A stretch of DNA of 64,000 bases from Saccharum officinarum (taxonomy: Eukaryota > Streptophyta > Magnoliopsida > Poales > Poaceae). The position numbers were made by a program, and so were the translations under genes. This document shows, piece by piece, positions 1 through 12,080 of the stretch; positions within the stretch are counted from its first letter, which is position 1, and the number at the start of each line of letters is the position of its first letter. The DNA is taken from NCBI GenBank assembly GCA_020631735.1, contig CM036179.1:21443063-21507062 (forward strand). The letters are read 5' to 3'. The notes under the pieces were generated by a model. That model saw nothing but the letters and a program-made list of their open reading frames with translations. It was not told where the DNA came from and did no database searches.

Positions 1-69
1 CAGTTCATGATCACTCTGCGCTCCTCTGCACCTGACACGATAGCGTCTGTTCCCCCGTCGGATCCTTAG
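1..69 (+). CDS. 3' end of retroelement accessory ORF (partial)
   Basis: The first 69 bases read openly from base 1 to a TAG stop at 67-69. They match the C-terminal end of the large accessory ORF of the minus-strand Sirevirus at 28056-30590; the shared FMIT..R.SAPDT segment is visible in both. The natural C-terminus here ends in SVPPSDP. The other copy departs from this in its last residues because it lacks one base in a C-run. The rest of the ORF lies left of the window. Function is unknown. Confidence 0.7.
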   Translation, partial: QFMITLRSSAPDTIASVPPSDP

Positions 70-939
70 TTTAGTTTTTGGCGTTTGATGCCAAAGAGGG
101 AGAGAGAGCATAGATTCAGGGGGAGTGTTGATAGAGGGTTTCGTCGTTTCGTCTTTTTGGGTGCTACATTCATGCATCATGTTTATTTTCTCGCCCTGCA
201 ATTTGTGTGACTATGAGTTCGTGAGACTTTATATCATATCATGTCACTTTTTTGTGTTTAGCTCATAAGGTTGTGCTTTCGTGCCTTACTCCAATTTCAT
301 ATGAGCAATGTTTTATGTGTACTAACTCTTCATGTTTTATCTTATCAGTACACTCAGTTGGCTTGGAACACATAAGCAATTACTAACCTCTTGTGCTTAT
401 AGCTCTGTGCTTATGTGCACCAAGCATGATCGAAAACCTCAACTCTAATATCTTCTGAATCTAAGTGTTGTCATCAATCACCAAAAACGGGGAGATTGAA
501 AGCATCTAGGCCCCGATGTTGGTTTCGGCAATTGATAACAACGCATTATTATCATGACTAACGTGTGTTTTGTAGAAACATTTGTAAGTTAGGTCATGGA
601 GTTGATAACTGCTTTGGGCACTATGGTATTCATGTCCCTTGATGAAAATCGTTTCGGTTTTCAAAGGATCAACGACAAAATTAAGGATGGTTAGTTTCGG
701 ATGTCAAGGTGTTGAGTTACATCCGGAATAGTCGTTAGGATCTTTGTTTCTTCCTTTGACCGTACTATAAAGGGGGGCATGAGCGAGTAGCTTGACCTAG
801 GTGAGTCTTTTGTTTAGGTGTGGTGCACACTTGTCAAACTTAGCACTAGGTAGCTCTAGAAAAGCTCAAGGTTCAGTTGGAAGCAACTTGGTTCAAGTTG
901 TGTCGCGTTTCGAAGTCGTTTGAGCAGTTTACCTATGAC

Positions 940-1345
940 CGGACGCGGTCTTTGTCATGACCGGATGTGTCCGGTTAGTACTAACAAATCACTGCGTCGT
1001 TAACTGGTTGACCGGACGCGGTCCCTGCGAGGACCGGACGCGGTGATCAGTCTGACACGTGTTCCAGAGGGTAAACAGTGTGATTGGACGCAACTGTGAA
1101 GTGATCGGACGCGTCCGGTCACGTTCCAGTAAGGTCTCAAGCTGACCTGAAGCGTCCGGTCATCTATGATCGGACGCGGTCGAGCGTCAGGTGGAAGTTC
1201 AGTTAAGTTCTTGCATGATCGGACGCGTCCGGTCATCCCTGACCGGCGCGTCTGGTCACTCAGAGCTGACTTTCGGTTTTCGACCGTTACACTTGACCGG
1301 CGCGTCCGGTCATGTTGACCAGCGCGTCCGGTCAGTACGAGTTTT
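940..1345. repeat. CpG palindrome cluster in LTR U3
   Basis: Many full or partial copies of the palindrome TGACCGGACGCGTCCGGTCA lie about 20-40 bp apart. Several copies carry CpG to TpG type changes. The same motif recurs in every LTR of this window. CpG-rich palindromic LTR repeats are a described Sirevirus trait (recalled from the literature). Confidence 0.85.
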
Positions 1346-1385
1346 GCTGATTCGGCAGGTAACGGTTGGATTTGTCTGAGGGGTG

Positions 1386-1393
1386 TATAAATA
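1386..1393 (+). promoter_or_regulatory. LTR TATA box
   Basis: TATAAATA follows the CpG palindrome cluster, as in the other Sirevirus LTRs of the window, and is probably the core promoter of the LTR. Confidence 0.6.
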
Positions 1394-3239
1394 CATCCCC
1401 TCCACCTCTTTTAGAGGTCTCTTGCTCATTTGTTCAGCTGAGAAACACCTTTGGAGTGCAAGGGAGTGCAAGAGCCCTAGTGAGGATAGTGAGTTGAGAA
1501 TCAAAGTTTGAGATTCCTCACTAGTGACAAGAGTGTAGCAAGTGTGCATCCATCTTCTCATTAGGCTTGTTGTGGTCAAGTGAGAGTTCTAGCTTGTTAC
1601 TCTTGGTGATCGCCATCACCTAGACGGTTTGGTGGTGATTGGGAGTTTGATGATCATCCGACGAGCTTGTGGGTGACCCAACTCATGTTGTGAGCGGTTT
1701 TGGGTGATTCGCCGCGACGGAGTGTCGAAGAATCAACCCGTAGAGAGCACTTGATCCTTGCGTGGATCAAGGGGGAGCTACACCCTTGCGTGGGTGCTCC
1801 AACGAGGACTAGTGGGGAGTGGCGACTCTCCGATACCTCGGCAAAACATCGCCGTGTTCCTAACCCTTACTTTCAAGCATTTACTTTCATGTATTACTTT
1901 CATTGCTTGTTTACTTTCCTAGAATTGCCATGCTAGTCTAGGTTTGGAACTTAGGGTGCAAAACTTTTACCGGTAGAATCACAAGGAACACTAGTAGGCA
2001 CTAGGGGTGAAGTTTGGCTTGTAGGATTTAATTCTTGCAATTAATTTTTAGAGAAGCCCAATTCACCCCCCTCTTAGGCATCTTGATCCTTTCACCGCTG
2101 CAAGTTACAGTTTATTGTCTTCTCATTAAATCCGAACCAACGGGAGGATTTAATTTGAAGAGCAGTTATAGTTATTCAATGAATGATGAAAAGTTTATCC
2201 TCCAGTTAAAGTTGGAATCAATAAAAAAATGATTGGAGGAATAGTCAGTTTATAGTTAAGATAAATTATAATATTATGATTTTCTGACCAATGTTGATGA
2301 TAACAATAGTATAAGTTTATTTATGAGTTTAAGTTTAAAGTTAAATTATGGTATTGTTATTTTCTGACCAACGTTGATTATAAAAATATTATAATTCTAT
2401 GAGTTTTTATGTTTAAAGTTTAAATCTCTGATAAATTTTGTGTCAAGGTAACCAATTTTTAGAGAGTGGATAAGAAACAAGAGATGCTCCAAAGCGAGCA
2501 GAATGCAATGTATTTTCATGTTTCCACTGCAATGATGATGATAATCTTCTAATTAAATTCGAACCAACGGGAGAATTTAATTTTGAGGAGGGTTATAAGA
2601 TAATTGACTTTTTCATATGTTAATTTCATTTATGTCCAACGGTGATGTGAAATTAATGTAGAAGAATAATGTTTTATTCTATTTCTGCCCAACAATGATT
2701 TAGAATATGAAAGAAAAGCTTAAAAGTTTAATGTGCATGTCTTTAATCAGACCAACGTAGAGTTATTTTCATGCTCATTATTGTTGATTATTGATTAATG
2801 TTTTCAGACAAAGAACTTCATGCCTTTATTCTCGAAGGCTGAAAAGGAAATGAACTGGGTACTTGTGACTTAGAAGATGAAAAATACAATTTTTTGTAGA
2901 AAGAAGGCCATTTGTATAAGGGATTGTGTTCCCTTTAAAGAATGGCTTTAAAAGAAAAGATTTTTAGGATATTGATCTAAGAAAAAAATAGAACAATAAG
3001 AGTTTAGTTTAAGAAATGTCTTTTATGTACTTTTTATGAAGAAGATTTTAATTTTCAATTTTATCATCATGATAAGAGATGTAATAAGTAAAATATTTTT
3101 TAGTCTTAATCATCATGATATGAAATGTAATAAGTGACATGTATGTTTAATTTGACCAATATCGGATTAAGCGTGTGTGTTAAAGAATATTCAGATTTAT
3201 TCCTAAATTTGATAATTGAATATGAACCAATCCTGGCAT

Positions 3240-3450
3240 TTATGTCCCTTCAAGGGAATTATCCCGCATGGCGGAAAATTTTTAAGAAAATACCCGCATG
3301 ACGGGGTAAAGTTGGCATAGTACTTATGTTAATCAATCTTGCATGGCGGGAGAAGTTTGGCATAGTACTTATCCTGCATGGCAGGAGAAAGTTGTGATAA
3401 CTCATATGCTTTTAGTGTATCCCGCACAGGGAGAAAAAAAATTTAGGGTA
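3240..3450 (+). repeat. Degenerate short tandem repeats (CCCGCATGGCGGG)
   Basis: About five imperfect repeats are built on CCCGCATGGCGGG followed by AAGTTTGGCATAGTACTTAT. The core is itself a small imperfect palindrome. They lie in the non-coding part of the degenerate Copia element. Confidence 0.6.
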
Positions 3451-4440
3451 GCTCCTATGCTATCCTAGTATGAGTTTAAGAACAAAAGAAAGTTGCAAAG
3501 AACCTCATGATAAAAAAGACATGCAAGCATGACTTGCAGAAGTATTGATAATAAGAGGATTCTGTTGAGTTCTTGAAGTGAAATAAAGAAAAAGTACTCC
3601 CATACAAATTAAGAAATAATTTTATTTTGCATGATTTAATCATGTAGATGAAGTAAGTAATCAAAGTTTCTTCATTCATAAGAGTTCTGAATAGTTTTTG
3701 AAATTGTGGTAGAAAAGTTCATACCATATTTCGAGGAGGAGAAATGTGAGATAAATTAAGGAAGACAATTAAGAAAGATACTTCTTCATACTTCAGATAA
3801 TGCGATGCATACTATGCATTGAAGGCAAGAGTGATCTATAAAGGATGAATGTGATCATCAGGAAGTAAGACGGTCATAATAACGATACCCTTAAAGTAAA
3901 GAAATAACTAAATTTCTGGACATTTTACAGTTCAGAGTTCTTAAGGTGGTGCTAAACACACCATATGAGTTTTAGCAGATTAAACCCAAAATAATAAAGT
4001 GTGAAGATAGGACAATCTGGAGGAGCATGGTACAATGAGACATAACTCCGCAAGGAGAATGAATAATGCAAACAAGGATCTTATTACATAGGACCTTGTA
4101 GAATCAATTGTCTTTTAGCAATAAAGGTCAAGAAATGCTAGTAGTTGAGGCCCCAGAAAGTCTCAAAGAATAAGAAAATCAGATATTCCTGATGACTATA
4201 AAGTCTATATTAGTGAAATTCAAATGGAGAGTAATCCCACCTCAATTGAAAAAGCCATAAGAGATATTCGCTAGTCCAAATGGCAAGAAACTAAGGATGC
4301 TAAAATGAAATCTATGATTACCAACGAAGTTTGGGATCTAGAATAAATTTCTAAGGAGCCAAAATAGTAGGCTGTAATGGGTCTACAAAACAAAATGTGA
4401 CTCCAAAGGAAATATGTAAAGATATAAAACGCGACTTGAA

Positions 4441-5683
4441 TCGAAAGATTTTGCGCGAAGAGAATGAATAGATTACAATGAGTGTTAGTGGCATATCATG
4501 ATCTGAGTTACATCAAATGAAAGTAAAGACGACATTTTCCAATGGGATTTGTATGAAAATGATTACATGACACAACCCAGAGGTTTTATCGTGGAAAGAA
4601 AAGAACGTAAGGGATGCCACATGTTGAAATCTCTTATGGACTAAAGCAAGTCTCTATATAGTGGCATTTAAAGTTAAAGAGTCAATTAAAAATTTTGGGT
4701 TAAAAAGAATAAGAGGACAATTACGTTTGTACAAAGTTATAGAATAAGAAATTTATTTCCCAATCCTGTATATATGGATGACATCTTACTCGCTAGTAGT
4801 GATGTCAATCTACTGCATAAGAAGAAGAAGTTCTTGTCCTTAAGGTTCAATAAGAATGTTCTCGGTAAAATGTCTCTCATTATAAGAATTGAAACTCACC
4901 GAGATAGAAGAAAGAGGTATTAGGACTATTGCATGGGCATACTTAGAAAAGATTCTAAAGAAATAAAGTATACGTGCGAGAAAACATATGTCTGTTCCTG
5001 TAGTAAAGGGTAATAGTTTTGGAAACTTTAGTGTTCCAAGAATCAATATGAAATAGATCAAATGAATATGGTACCATATGCTTAGGCTGTTGGAAGCTTA
5101 ATGAATGCATAAGTATGATATTACTCTGACGTAGTTCATATATCCGGGTTATTTTGATAAAAGTCCAGTCCAGATATAAATCACTGGAATGGAGTTAAGA
5201 ATGTCAGCCTCATACTAAGAAAGAAAGAACAGGTACTCTCAAATAGTTGTGGGTATAAATATTAAATTTTGACACGATATTTAGTGAAACCCACATAGTA
5301 GCTAACACTCGTAATTAAAGTTTTATTGTGGAAAAGCTCTAAAGAAATATTTTTAGTATCATCAGTGATGTAAAGTTATAGTATAACATGTTATGAGGCT
5401 ACGGGACAGGCAAAATGGTTAAGGAACTTGTACCCGGAATTGATAATGGTTGTCAACAGCAATAACCATTTAAGTAGTTTACTCCTATGACAACGGGTCA
5501 AGTGTACTGTCCAACACATTGACGTTAAAGTTATACGTTGTAAAGGAGAAAATCCGGAATCATATTAAAAGTATTGAACATATAAGTAACAAGCAAGTGC
5601 TTGCGGATCCGCTTACCAAAGGCTTACCATCCAGTGTGTTTAAAGAACACACGGTCGACATGGGTTTATGGTATAGCCTATGA
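4441..5683 (+). pseudogene. Copia reverse transcriptase / RNase H remnant
   Basis: Reading in shifting frames gives recognisable Copia fragments: the catalytic YMDD box near 4772, an H-x-D-x-x-x-G-like segment near 4900, a PYA..VGSLM-like segment near 5080, and the end region with LADPLTKGL near 5605 and a GLWYSL-type end near 5665. Many stops and frameshifts separate them, so no protein can be made. This is a dead polyprotein whose former role was reverse transcription and RNA removal during retrotransposition. Confidence 0.65.
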
Positions 5684-5873
5684 TTTTCGGACAATAAAGG
5701 GCCCAAAGTTAATGAATCTTTTCCAAAACAGAGACGTGTATTGTAGCTGTTAAATCTATCGGCGATTGACTGTGACGATGAAGCATGCTTTATACACTAA
5801 TATGTGATGGAATAAAAAAAGAAGTAAAAGATATAAAGTTAAAAGTATAAGATGAGATCAAGGGGGAGAATAT

Positions 5874-6280
5874 TGGAATTGATCTCCACCAGGCCAACTA
5901 GGCCCTTGACCTACGCCCTGATTGGGGGTGCCCAGCCCATAGACGGCTGGTGGGCCCCTGTCGCGCAGCGCTATAAAGAGAAGGTAGGGACCCGTGGCAC
6001 ACGGTATAAGGTTCGCCGCCACTCACAGTGTCTCCACCTAACCCTAATCCGATCCAGAGGGTAGCGCTGAAGGCGATGGAAAGCTCCACCGACGCCTCTG
6101 CACTGCATCCAACTTCGACACCGACGCTAGACTTCACTGCTCCCCCTACACCGACGGTCAGCCACTCTCACCTCTCTCTCCTCTCTCCCTCTCTCTCTAT
6201 TAAGTAGATCATGTTTTAGGAGATGATTATGTAAAAGATGTACCCGCTAGATCCTACAGTTTTTAACAAATATCACTTCT
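5874..6280 (+). repeat. Putative 3' LTR of the degenerate Copia
   Basis: It begins TGGAATTGATCTCC immediately after the purine tract ATCAAGGGGGAGAA and contains a TATA-like CTATAAAGAG at about 5970. The 3' end is uncertain because no TSD or second LTR is available. A CT-rich microsatellite lies at about 6167-6205. Confidence 0.5.
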
Positions 6281-6324
6281 TTTGTTGTGTCTTGCTTTAT
6301 TAACAAATCTTCTTCAAGAATGAC

Positions 6325-6426
6325 TCAAATTTGACTATGTTTTTATAAATTTTTTGAATAAGACGAGCAGTCAAACTTAGGGTCAAAAAAAGTCAAACGA
6401 ATTATAATTTAAAACAGAGGGAGTAC
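6325..6426. mobile_element. Stowaway-type MITE end
   Basis: The sequence ends with the grass Stowaway terminus (TTTAAAACAGAGGGAGTA), preceded by the usual CAAACTTAGGGTCAAAAAAAGTC body. Only the right part is clear, and the left terminus was not found. Confidence 0.5.
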
Positions 6427-6941
6427 TTGTTTGTATTCCCAAACTGAATACTTGTTTGTTTCATTGATAAGATTACTAATTTTTAATGATTGGATCCTAA
6501 AGATTCATTTATTTCACTCAAGATTGATTATGTGTGCTCTTTAGCTTCAAGATTGATGATGCGTGTTCTTTAGCTTCTCCTTTATCATTTTGCTGGTTCC
6601 GCCACTGGGGACGGGGACGCACAGGGTGACCAACGATTATGTCACAACAACGGCTTACTCGCGTTCTGGAGTAAACACCAAAGCTAGTATTGTCATTCAT
6701 TTAATCAAGGTGCACGTGCCTTGATGTCAAGGCAAAATGACGTTTACTGCGTGGGCAGACCGGCGATCGAGCTTGCCAATTCGTCTCGCTGAAAAAGTAC
6801 AGCAGTCAGCAGTGCAACGTCGTCACTCGTCACTGATCGATACTTAGAGAGAAGAATGCTTACCGTGCTCATGTGTGTTTAATTTAAAGAAAACTTGATG
6901 GACTATACCTGCGGTTGGGGACATATGCGTTAGTGTGCAGC
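6427..6941. other. Intergenic, no gene seen
   Basis: This is non-repetitive intergenic sequence with only short shadow reading frames. No promoter, RNA gene or coding potential was recognised. Confidence 0.5.
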
Positions 6942-7056
6942 ACTGTTCGCTGGGCTAAAAAGTCATAACTGAAAGTACCGTTCGCTGATTTGTTGTGAGA
7001 GAAAAATACTATTTGTTGGCTGAAAAAATACGGCTTATAAGACAAGCGAACAGAGA
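6942..7056. mobile_element. Short MITE (CTGTTCGCT...AGCGAACAG)
   Basis: An approximately 110-bp element has inverted termini: CACTGTTCGCTGG on the left and ACAAGCGAACAGAG on the right. An internal GTTCGCTG and TTGTTGGCTGAAAAAATACGGC fit a common grass MITE. Superfamily not assigned. Confidence 0.6.
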
Positions 7057-7626
7057 GACGTGGAATGTGGAGTGGAATACAGACGACTTGGTTTGAGCAG
7101 TTTTCTTCTTACTGAAAAGCCATGCGAGCCATGGAAGACTTGGTTTGATCTTGTATCTTTTCTGTGGAAGAAGTACTTGCTGCAAAACACGCAGGGTTGC
7201 CGTTTCGACTTCCAGAGATACTGAACTTGAGAAACTGAGCAAATAAACATGGTTGGCTTTGTCAGACTGCGCAAAAATCGCAAACAATTTTGTCGTCTTT
7301 ACCATGCAAGGAAAATCACATTCTTATATGACTTTCTCCCCATTTCGTCAGCAACTAAAGAAATGGTTGGTTAGATGGCTAGAGAGGCCTGTATATGGGT
7401 GGTGCAAAGGTTCGGATTTTTTTTTTATTTGCATGAGAAAGATCTTCTTTCTGTAAGTAAAAATGCCCGGAGGCTGTCTTTGAGGTCAGAGGTTTTTTTT
7501 CGTCAGCAGCTGACACGCTGTAATTAATACAGCAGATCAGTGATCACTGATCATTACACAACCATGGATGCACATCCTGCAGCTTTGTTCTGCAAGTTTT
7601 ACCTACCAGTTCTTGAACTGATATTG

Positions 7627-7967
7627 AGGCAGTGTTTAGTTCTCAAAATTTTTTTGCCTTATACAGTAAAAGCGCATGTTTAGATACATGCATGGAATAC
7701 TAAGTGTAGACGAAAAAAAACTAATGTCACAGTTCTCGAGGAAATCGCGAGACGAATCTTTTAAGCCTAATTAGTCTATGAAAAGCCTTAAGTGATACAG
7801 TAACCCACATGTGCTAATGACAGATTAATTAGTACCATTAGATTCGTCTCGCAGTTTCTGGTTCTATAATTTATTTTTTTATTAGTATTCGAAAATCCCT
7901 CCCGACATCTTTCTGACACATCCGATGTGACACCCAAAAATTTTCTTCTCCCCAACTAAACACCCCC
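7627..7967. mobile_element. MITE (GGCAGTGTTTAGTTC TIRs)
   Basis: The left terminus GGCAGTGTTTAGTTCTCAAAA is mirrored by the right terminus CCAACTAAACACCCCC. Inside are the inverted pair GAGACGAATCTTTTAAGCC and AGATTCGTCTCGCAG, typical of this abundant grass MITE. The same family occurs at 50861-51094. Confidence 0.75.
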
Positions 7968-8632
7968 TGAACTCTTATTCACAATCTCATCGACAAACAA
8001 CATTTTCTAAAAAACTAACAGCAGACGATGGTATGTAAAGCATGTTAAATGTCCCAAAATGATATGATATATAGTGCCTATGGAACGAGAGGAATCGAAG
8101 AACCTTCGGCCATCAGGCAGAACCTTCGACCATCAGGCTTTAACGACAACTGAGCTGGTCGAACGGGTCATCGGGGAGGCCAACAACTGGATCAGTTCGG
8201 GCTTCAGCTCGCTGGCGCTGCTCACGGCCAAGGCCGATTAGGTTCCTGAGCATCTCGCCCCGGTCGCGCAACTTGTTCTCCAGTTAGTACATCCCTACGG
8301 CTCTGCCACCCTGTGGCGATTTGTGTCATGTGTGCCCCCTGTGATTTTTACGGCTCCTCGCCGTGACTATTTACGGGTTTGTAAAACTTCTTGATTCCAC
8401 CCAACGAAGAACGTGCTAATGCACGCTTTCGAAAAAATGTTAAATGCACTCCGTACCCTGAACCATCTGCACTTCGTAGTAATACAGTGAGATATACTAT
8501 ATATGACTGTCTGCACAAATCCTTCACCCCAGTTTTTGGGGTTCCCTCCTTTGGCCACAAAGCAAACTGACCAAATCCACTCGACATAACATATGTTTAG
8601 CATAATGCATTACTATTCCATGTCATTCTGAA
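7968..8632. other. Downstream flank / 3' UTR of HY5-like gene
   Basis: The part nearest 8632 is presumably the 3' UTR of the minus-strand bZIP gene. At 8097-8138 a ~20-bp unit (AGAACCTTCGGCCATCAGGC) is duplicated. About 8140-8270 is GC-richer than its surroundings and may be a fragment of another gene or element, but I could not identify it. Confidence 0.4.
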
Positions 8633-11131
8633 CTATTGGCCCTCTCCACTAGCAGTGCTTCCTGAACCTCTTCTGCTTACAGTGGTGTTCTTCAGTATCT
8701 GCAAAAAGGTGAAAAACTCCAATCAGAATAAGTGCGTTTTATTCCTGCATCACCCTACTAGAGTACTACTGGCAGTGCCCAACATTTTGTCACAAAACAA
8801 AAACCTTGCAACCCAATATAATTCCAAATTCCATGGTAATATAGAATACAATCCATTAACCAGCAAACCTTTTTGTGCACCGACAGCTACTAAAGCAGCA
8901 ATAGAATGAAGAGTACTCTGGAATGAATGTTGCGAATATCAGACAATGGTTTCAGTTCTGATGGTACAGAAGTATATGTAGAATAAAGAAAGCATTGTTG
9001 TGTCCATGAACGATGAAGCATAGCAGGTAGGAGTACTAAACAAATTTGACAAGATGATAAATAATTAAACAGTACCGAAATTTGTATGTGCCAAAAACAT
9101 AGCCAAACTAATGGAATATGTACCTGTCGAAGCATCTGGTTCTCGTTCTGGAGGGTGGATAGCCTCTCTTCCATCTCCGAGTTCTTCTTCTCCAGGTCCT
9201 TCACCTTCACCTCCAGATCAGTCAAATAAGCCTTCTTCCTCTCTCTTGCCTGTTGAGCTGACACCCGGTTCCTCAGTAATCTTCACAAGTCACGAACATA
9301 GCAAATCAAGATAACTTCCAGATCCAAGACTGGATTAGCCATAGTACATATACATTGCAATTTAATGCAGTAAATTGAAAAGGAATGAGAAGGTTGAGAC
9401 ATTCTTAAATGGTAAAACAGAGAACGATTCAGATCAGGACAAATTTGACATTTCCTCAGAATTCATTTTAATGTAACACCAATTCACCTAAGAGTTGAAA
9501 TTGCACACAAACAATATTTTCCATAATTTGAGATCTAATAAAGTAATTCCCATCCCTGATCGATTTAAATAAAATGCAACACTTGCATTTGCATACCAGT
9601 TAAACTCTCAATAAGGATATAATTTTTATACGCTCTAATGGCACTACCATTGCTTCTTTAGGGAAGCATTAGCATGATTAGTGTGCTAACAATTAATACG
9701 ACAGTTCTGTATTGTACTTCTGGAAGTATCATACAAACGCTGAAACGCCAGCACTAGTGTCCAAAGGTAGCACTGGTGTCAAACAAACCACCACTCCAAT
9801 GTCGCCATCACAAGAGGTGCGGGACCAACACAGATGCTATAAGCATAAAGGAACCATATGATATGTCCAAAACTGTTATCTGCTTCTCTTCTCCCACTCC
9901 ACTTGCATTGTATTTGTATCCCACCAAGGCACCAAACTATTTAGATGAGCAAATAACACATCACGCTACGTGCACAGAGACATATATATAGCCTAACACA
10001 TTGATTTAACTTTGTTTCAAAAAACACATTGATTTAACTTATTTCAGCAGGCGTCTTCAAAGCTATTAATTTGTTTCGACCACCTTTTCCTACTGTTTCC
10101 CCAAGAAAAGGCATAAGCACAATTATTCCAACAAATTACAAACTGAGCATCACTGTCTAACGATCTTACTTAGCAGCTAACAATCCCGGCAATTGCATTA
10201 CATGTTTCTGAAAAACATAGTGTTCCAACCACCTATCTCCACAGGCACTCGTTTCTTATCTAAAACCCACAAAGGGGGCCTAATTCCGATGTGGATACAA
10301 TATGGTCCACTACTAACACTAAATCCAAACTTGCATGGCTATCAAAGATATTTTATTTTGTCAGCAAATGAGCTTGCCCGTGAGGCAGTCACTCATCCCT
10401 TCATCCAAACAAACTGAATTCCGTAGTACCAACTTTGTTGTGTTTTATATCAGCAAAGAAAAAAATGAACGGACGTGGAGCAGTATACTACTATATAGTA
10501 TCATGCTATACTTTTAATTAAGCTTCCACTGTTCCACACAGGTCGCCGGTGATGCTGATGTATGCTACTATTACTAGGATTACAGGAAATCTCACACGCA
10601 CCTTTTGAGGCGCTTGTGCTCCTTGTCGGCGGGGCTGCGGACGCGGTGGCGCGCGCTGGCCTGCGCCGTGGACGACTGGGCCAGGGCGCGGTCTGCGCCG
10701 GCGGCGCCCGGGCCAGCCTCCCTGCCCGACGTGGAAGCGCCCGGCAGCTCCAGGCCCAGCTCCGGCACTCTCCTTATCTCCTCGTCGCTCTCCATCCCTG
10801 CAACTCAATCACACCACACACATGGCTCAGTTCAGCAAACGACTTGCTTGACATGGCTTGCACAGTTGCACGAAAAGGAAGGGAGAATCTATGGGAAGCG
10901 TTGGAACAACAAAGTTCCAAAAACGATGAAAGAACTGAGAGTGGTGATAATAAAGATTGAACCAAAAGAGCAAACACGAATGAAGAAGATGCAAAGGATA
11001 GTTCGACGGCACGGGGGGTGGCAGAGGAATATAGGTAGCTTGCCTTCCTTGACCTCCATGTCCATGTGGTGCGCGGAGCTGGACGACCTCTCGCTGCTGG
11101 AAGGCCGCGAGCTCGTCGCCTGCTCCTGCAT
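8633..11131 (-). CDS. HY5-like: HY5-type bZIP transcription factor
   Basis: Model: exon 1 11131-11044, exon 2 10797-10602, exon 3 9280-9124, exon 4 8698-8633 (TAG at 8635-8633). The phases agree and give 168 aa, the same length as Arabidopsis HY5. HY5 is a nuclear bZIP factor that promotes light-regulated development and is degraded through COP1. Visible features are an N-terminal Ser-rich MQEQATSS start, the acidic [10 protein letters not shown] motif (residues 33-42) used for COP1 binding, a basic region with N99..R107 (NRVSAQQAR), and a leucine zipper ending in NENQMLRQ at exon 3's end. Exon 4 encodes ILKNTT plus a short Gly/Ser tail. Intron 1 has a GC donor (GCAAGC at 11043); introns 2 and 3 are GT-AG. 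From rice synteny I infer a bZIP18 orthologue; a different HY5 paralogue is possible. Confidence 0.93.
9281..10601 (-). other. Long intron 2 of the HY5-like gene
   Basis: The 1321-nt GT-AG intron runs from donor GTGCGT at 10601 to acceptor GTGAAG at 9281. It splits the bZIP basic region between its two Arg/Lys clusters (phase 2). No transposon was recognised in it; a short duplicated ACACATTGATTTAACTT lies near 9988-10040. Confidence 0.8.
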
Positions 11132-12080
11132 TCTGGCTCGCTCTCCACCTCCGCCTCCGACTGAGGCCCTGCAGAGTTGCCCGCGCGCACTCCGCTTCTC
11201 CTTCCCTATCTCCTCCTCCCCTGCGATCCTTCCTGTCTGTCTGTCCCTCCTCGTCGCTTGCTTGTATGGACCAAGACTACTTTTTGACGCCACACAAGTT
11301 TCTACGGCTCAGCTCCTCAACATCTCCGAGAATTCCAAATAAACCCTTCGTATTTTACATCCAGGTCTGCCCGGGAAGCACGAAGACCGTAGGGGCCTTT
11401 ACCGCATGATTTTCAGACGGAAGGGTCCTTCCTGCAAAACCTGCTCCAGCGACAGCATTAATTGCCAGACAGGGTTTGGGGGTTTTAGCGGCTGCGACCC
11501 AGCCGTCCACACTCCACAAATCGCACGGCCGGGACCGCGCCCGCGTGGCCGCCGCCGAGACCACGCGTTCGCCGGCGCCAACTCAAGGCGCGCAGCCCCG
11601 CTACGTGGCCGCGCCCCGGCCCCTCGCGCTCCCGCCCGGCTCGCCGACGCGCGGGCCACCGCGCCAGCCGGGGCCCGCGCGTCGGTGACGCTCCTCCGCG
11701 GCTGCGCCGGGCGCGCGTTTCTGTGGACCGGCCGCGGCGCTTTCGTGTGCGTGACAGCGTGAGGTGAGGCTCCCCGGCGCTCCGCGCTCGTGCGCCTGAG
11801 AGGCCGAGCGCGCTGGCCCGTCGTCGGCCACGCGAAAAACCCACAGGGCGGCCGCGTGAGGTGGACGGCGCGTGCCGTGTGCTGTCTGCAGGGCCCTGCT
11901 GCTGCGCATTTTGCCGGCCGGCCATCACGTGCGTCGCCGCGTCGGCGTCGTGGAGGTGGAGCCGAGGAGGCAGATCCGCAGATGCTCGATCGGCCGACGC
12001 CGTGCAGGTGCAGCGCTGCGCCGATGACGATGAGGGGTTTTGGGCTTTTGGCTCCGCGACAAAATTAGCAAACTAGCGCT
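11132..12080 (-). promoter_or_regulatory. CpG-rich upstream region of HY5-like gene
   Basis: About 11400-12060 is strongly GC- and CpG-rich, unlike the AT-rich flanks, and lies directly upstream of the minus-strand bZIP start. This fits a CpG-island-like promoter and 5' UTR. No clear TATA box was seen. Many overlapping open frames occur on both strands but are low-complexity by-products of GC content. Confidence 0.45.

Larger units (their letters stand above)
1..2094 (+). mobile_element. Sirevirus-type Copia, 3' part (internal tail + 3' LTR)
   Basis: This is the 3' end of a plus-strand Ty1/copia element of the same family as the minus-strand element at 26023-39290. It contains the end of the accessory ORF (1-69), a 3' untranslated tail with several G-rich purine tracts (about 92-108, 117-127 and 484-496), and a complete 3' LTR (497-2094). 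The LTR is clearly more diverged from the 26023/37685 LTRs than those are from each other, so this is an older copy. The 5' part is outside the window, so the TSD cannot be checked. Confidence 0.85.
497..2094 (+). repeat. 3' LTR of the left Sirevirus
   Basis: The 1598-bp LTR starts TGAAAGCATCTAGG directly after a purine tract and ends GATCCTTTCA. The U3 part (about 940-1345) is packed with GACCGGACGCG / GCGTCCGGTC half-palindromes. A TATA box (TATAAATA) lies at 1386-1393. A conserved hairpin block (GGTGATCGCCATCACC) lies at 1605-1620 in the presumed transcript leader. The 3' flank is CCGCT. Confidence 0.88.
2095..6280 (+). mobile_element. Degenerate Copia retrotransposon
   Basis: This is an AT-rich, stop-riddled stretch with Ty1/copia landmarks in plus order. 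An RT active-site segment reads YMDDILL (about 4772-4795). Then come a broken RT/RNase H region, a conserved end region (about 5590-5685) that encodes LADPLTKGL and VDMGLW, a polypurine tract (5859-5870) and an LTR-like start at 5874. The motifs suggest a Tork/Tnt1-type lineage rather than Sirevirus. No long ORF survives. The 5' boundary is set by the Sirevirus LTR at 2094, and the 5' LTR was not identified. The right end is approximate. Confidence 0.65.

Noticed and set aside
10605..11342. A 245-residue plus-strand frame across HY5 exons 1-2
   Set aside because: It runs antisense through two confirmed exons and their intron; composition is that of a shadow frame.
11399..12076. Several overlapping frames on both strands in the GC-rich stretch
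   Set aside because: Low-complexity Arg/Ala/Pro translations in all frames are expected from CpG-rich promoter DNA; no conserved motif was seen.
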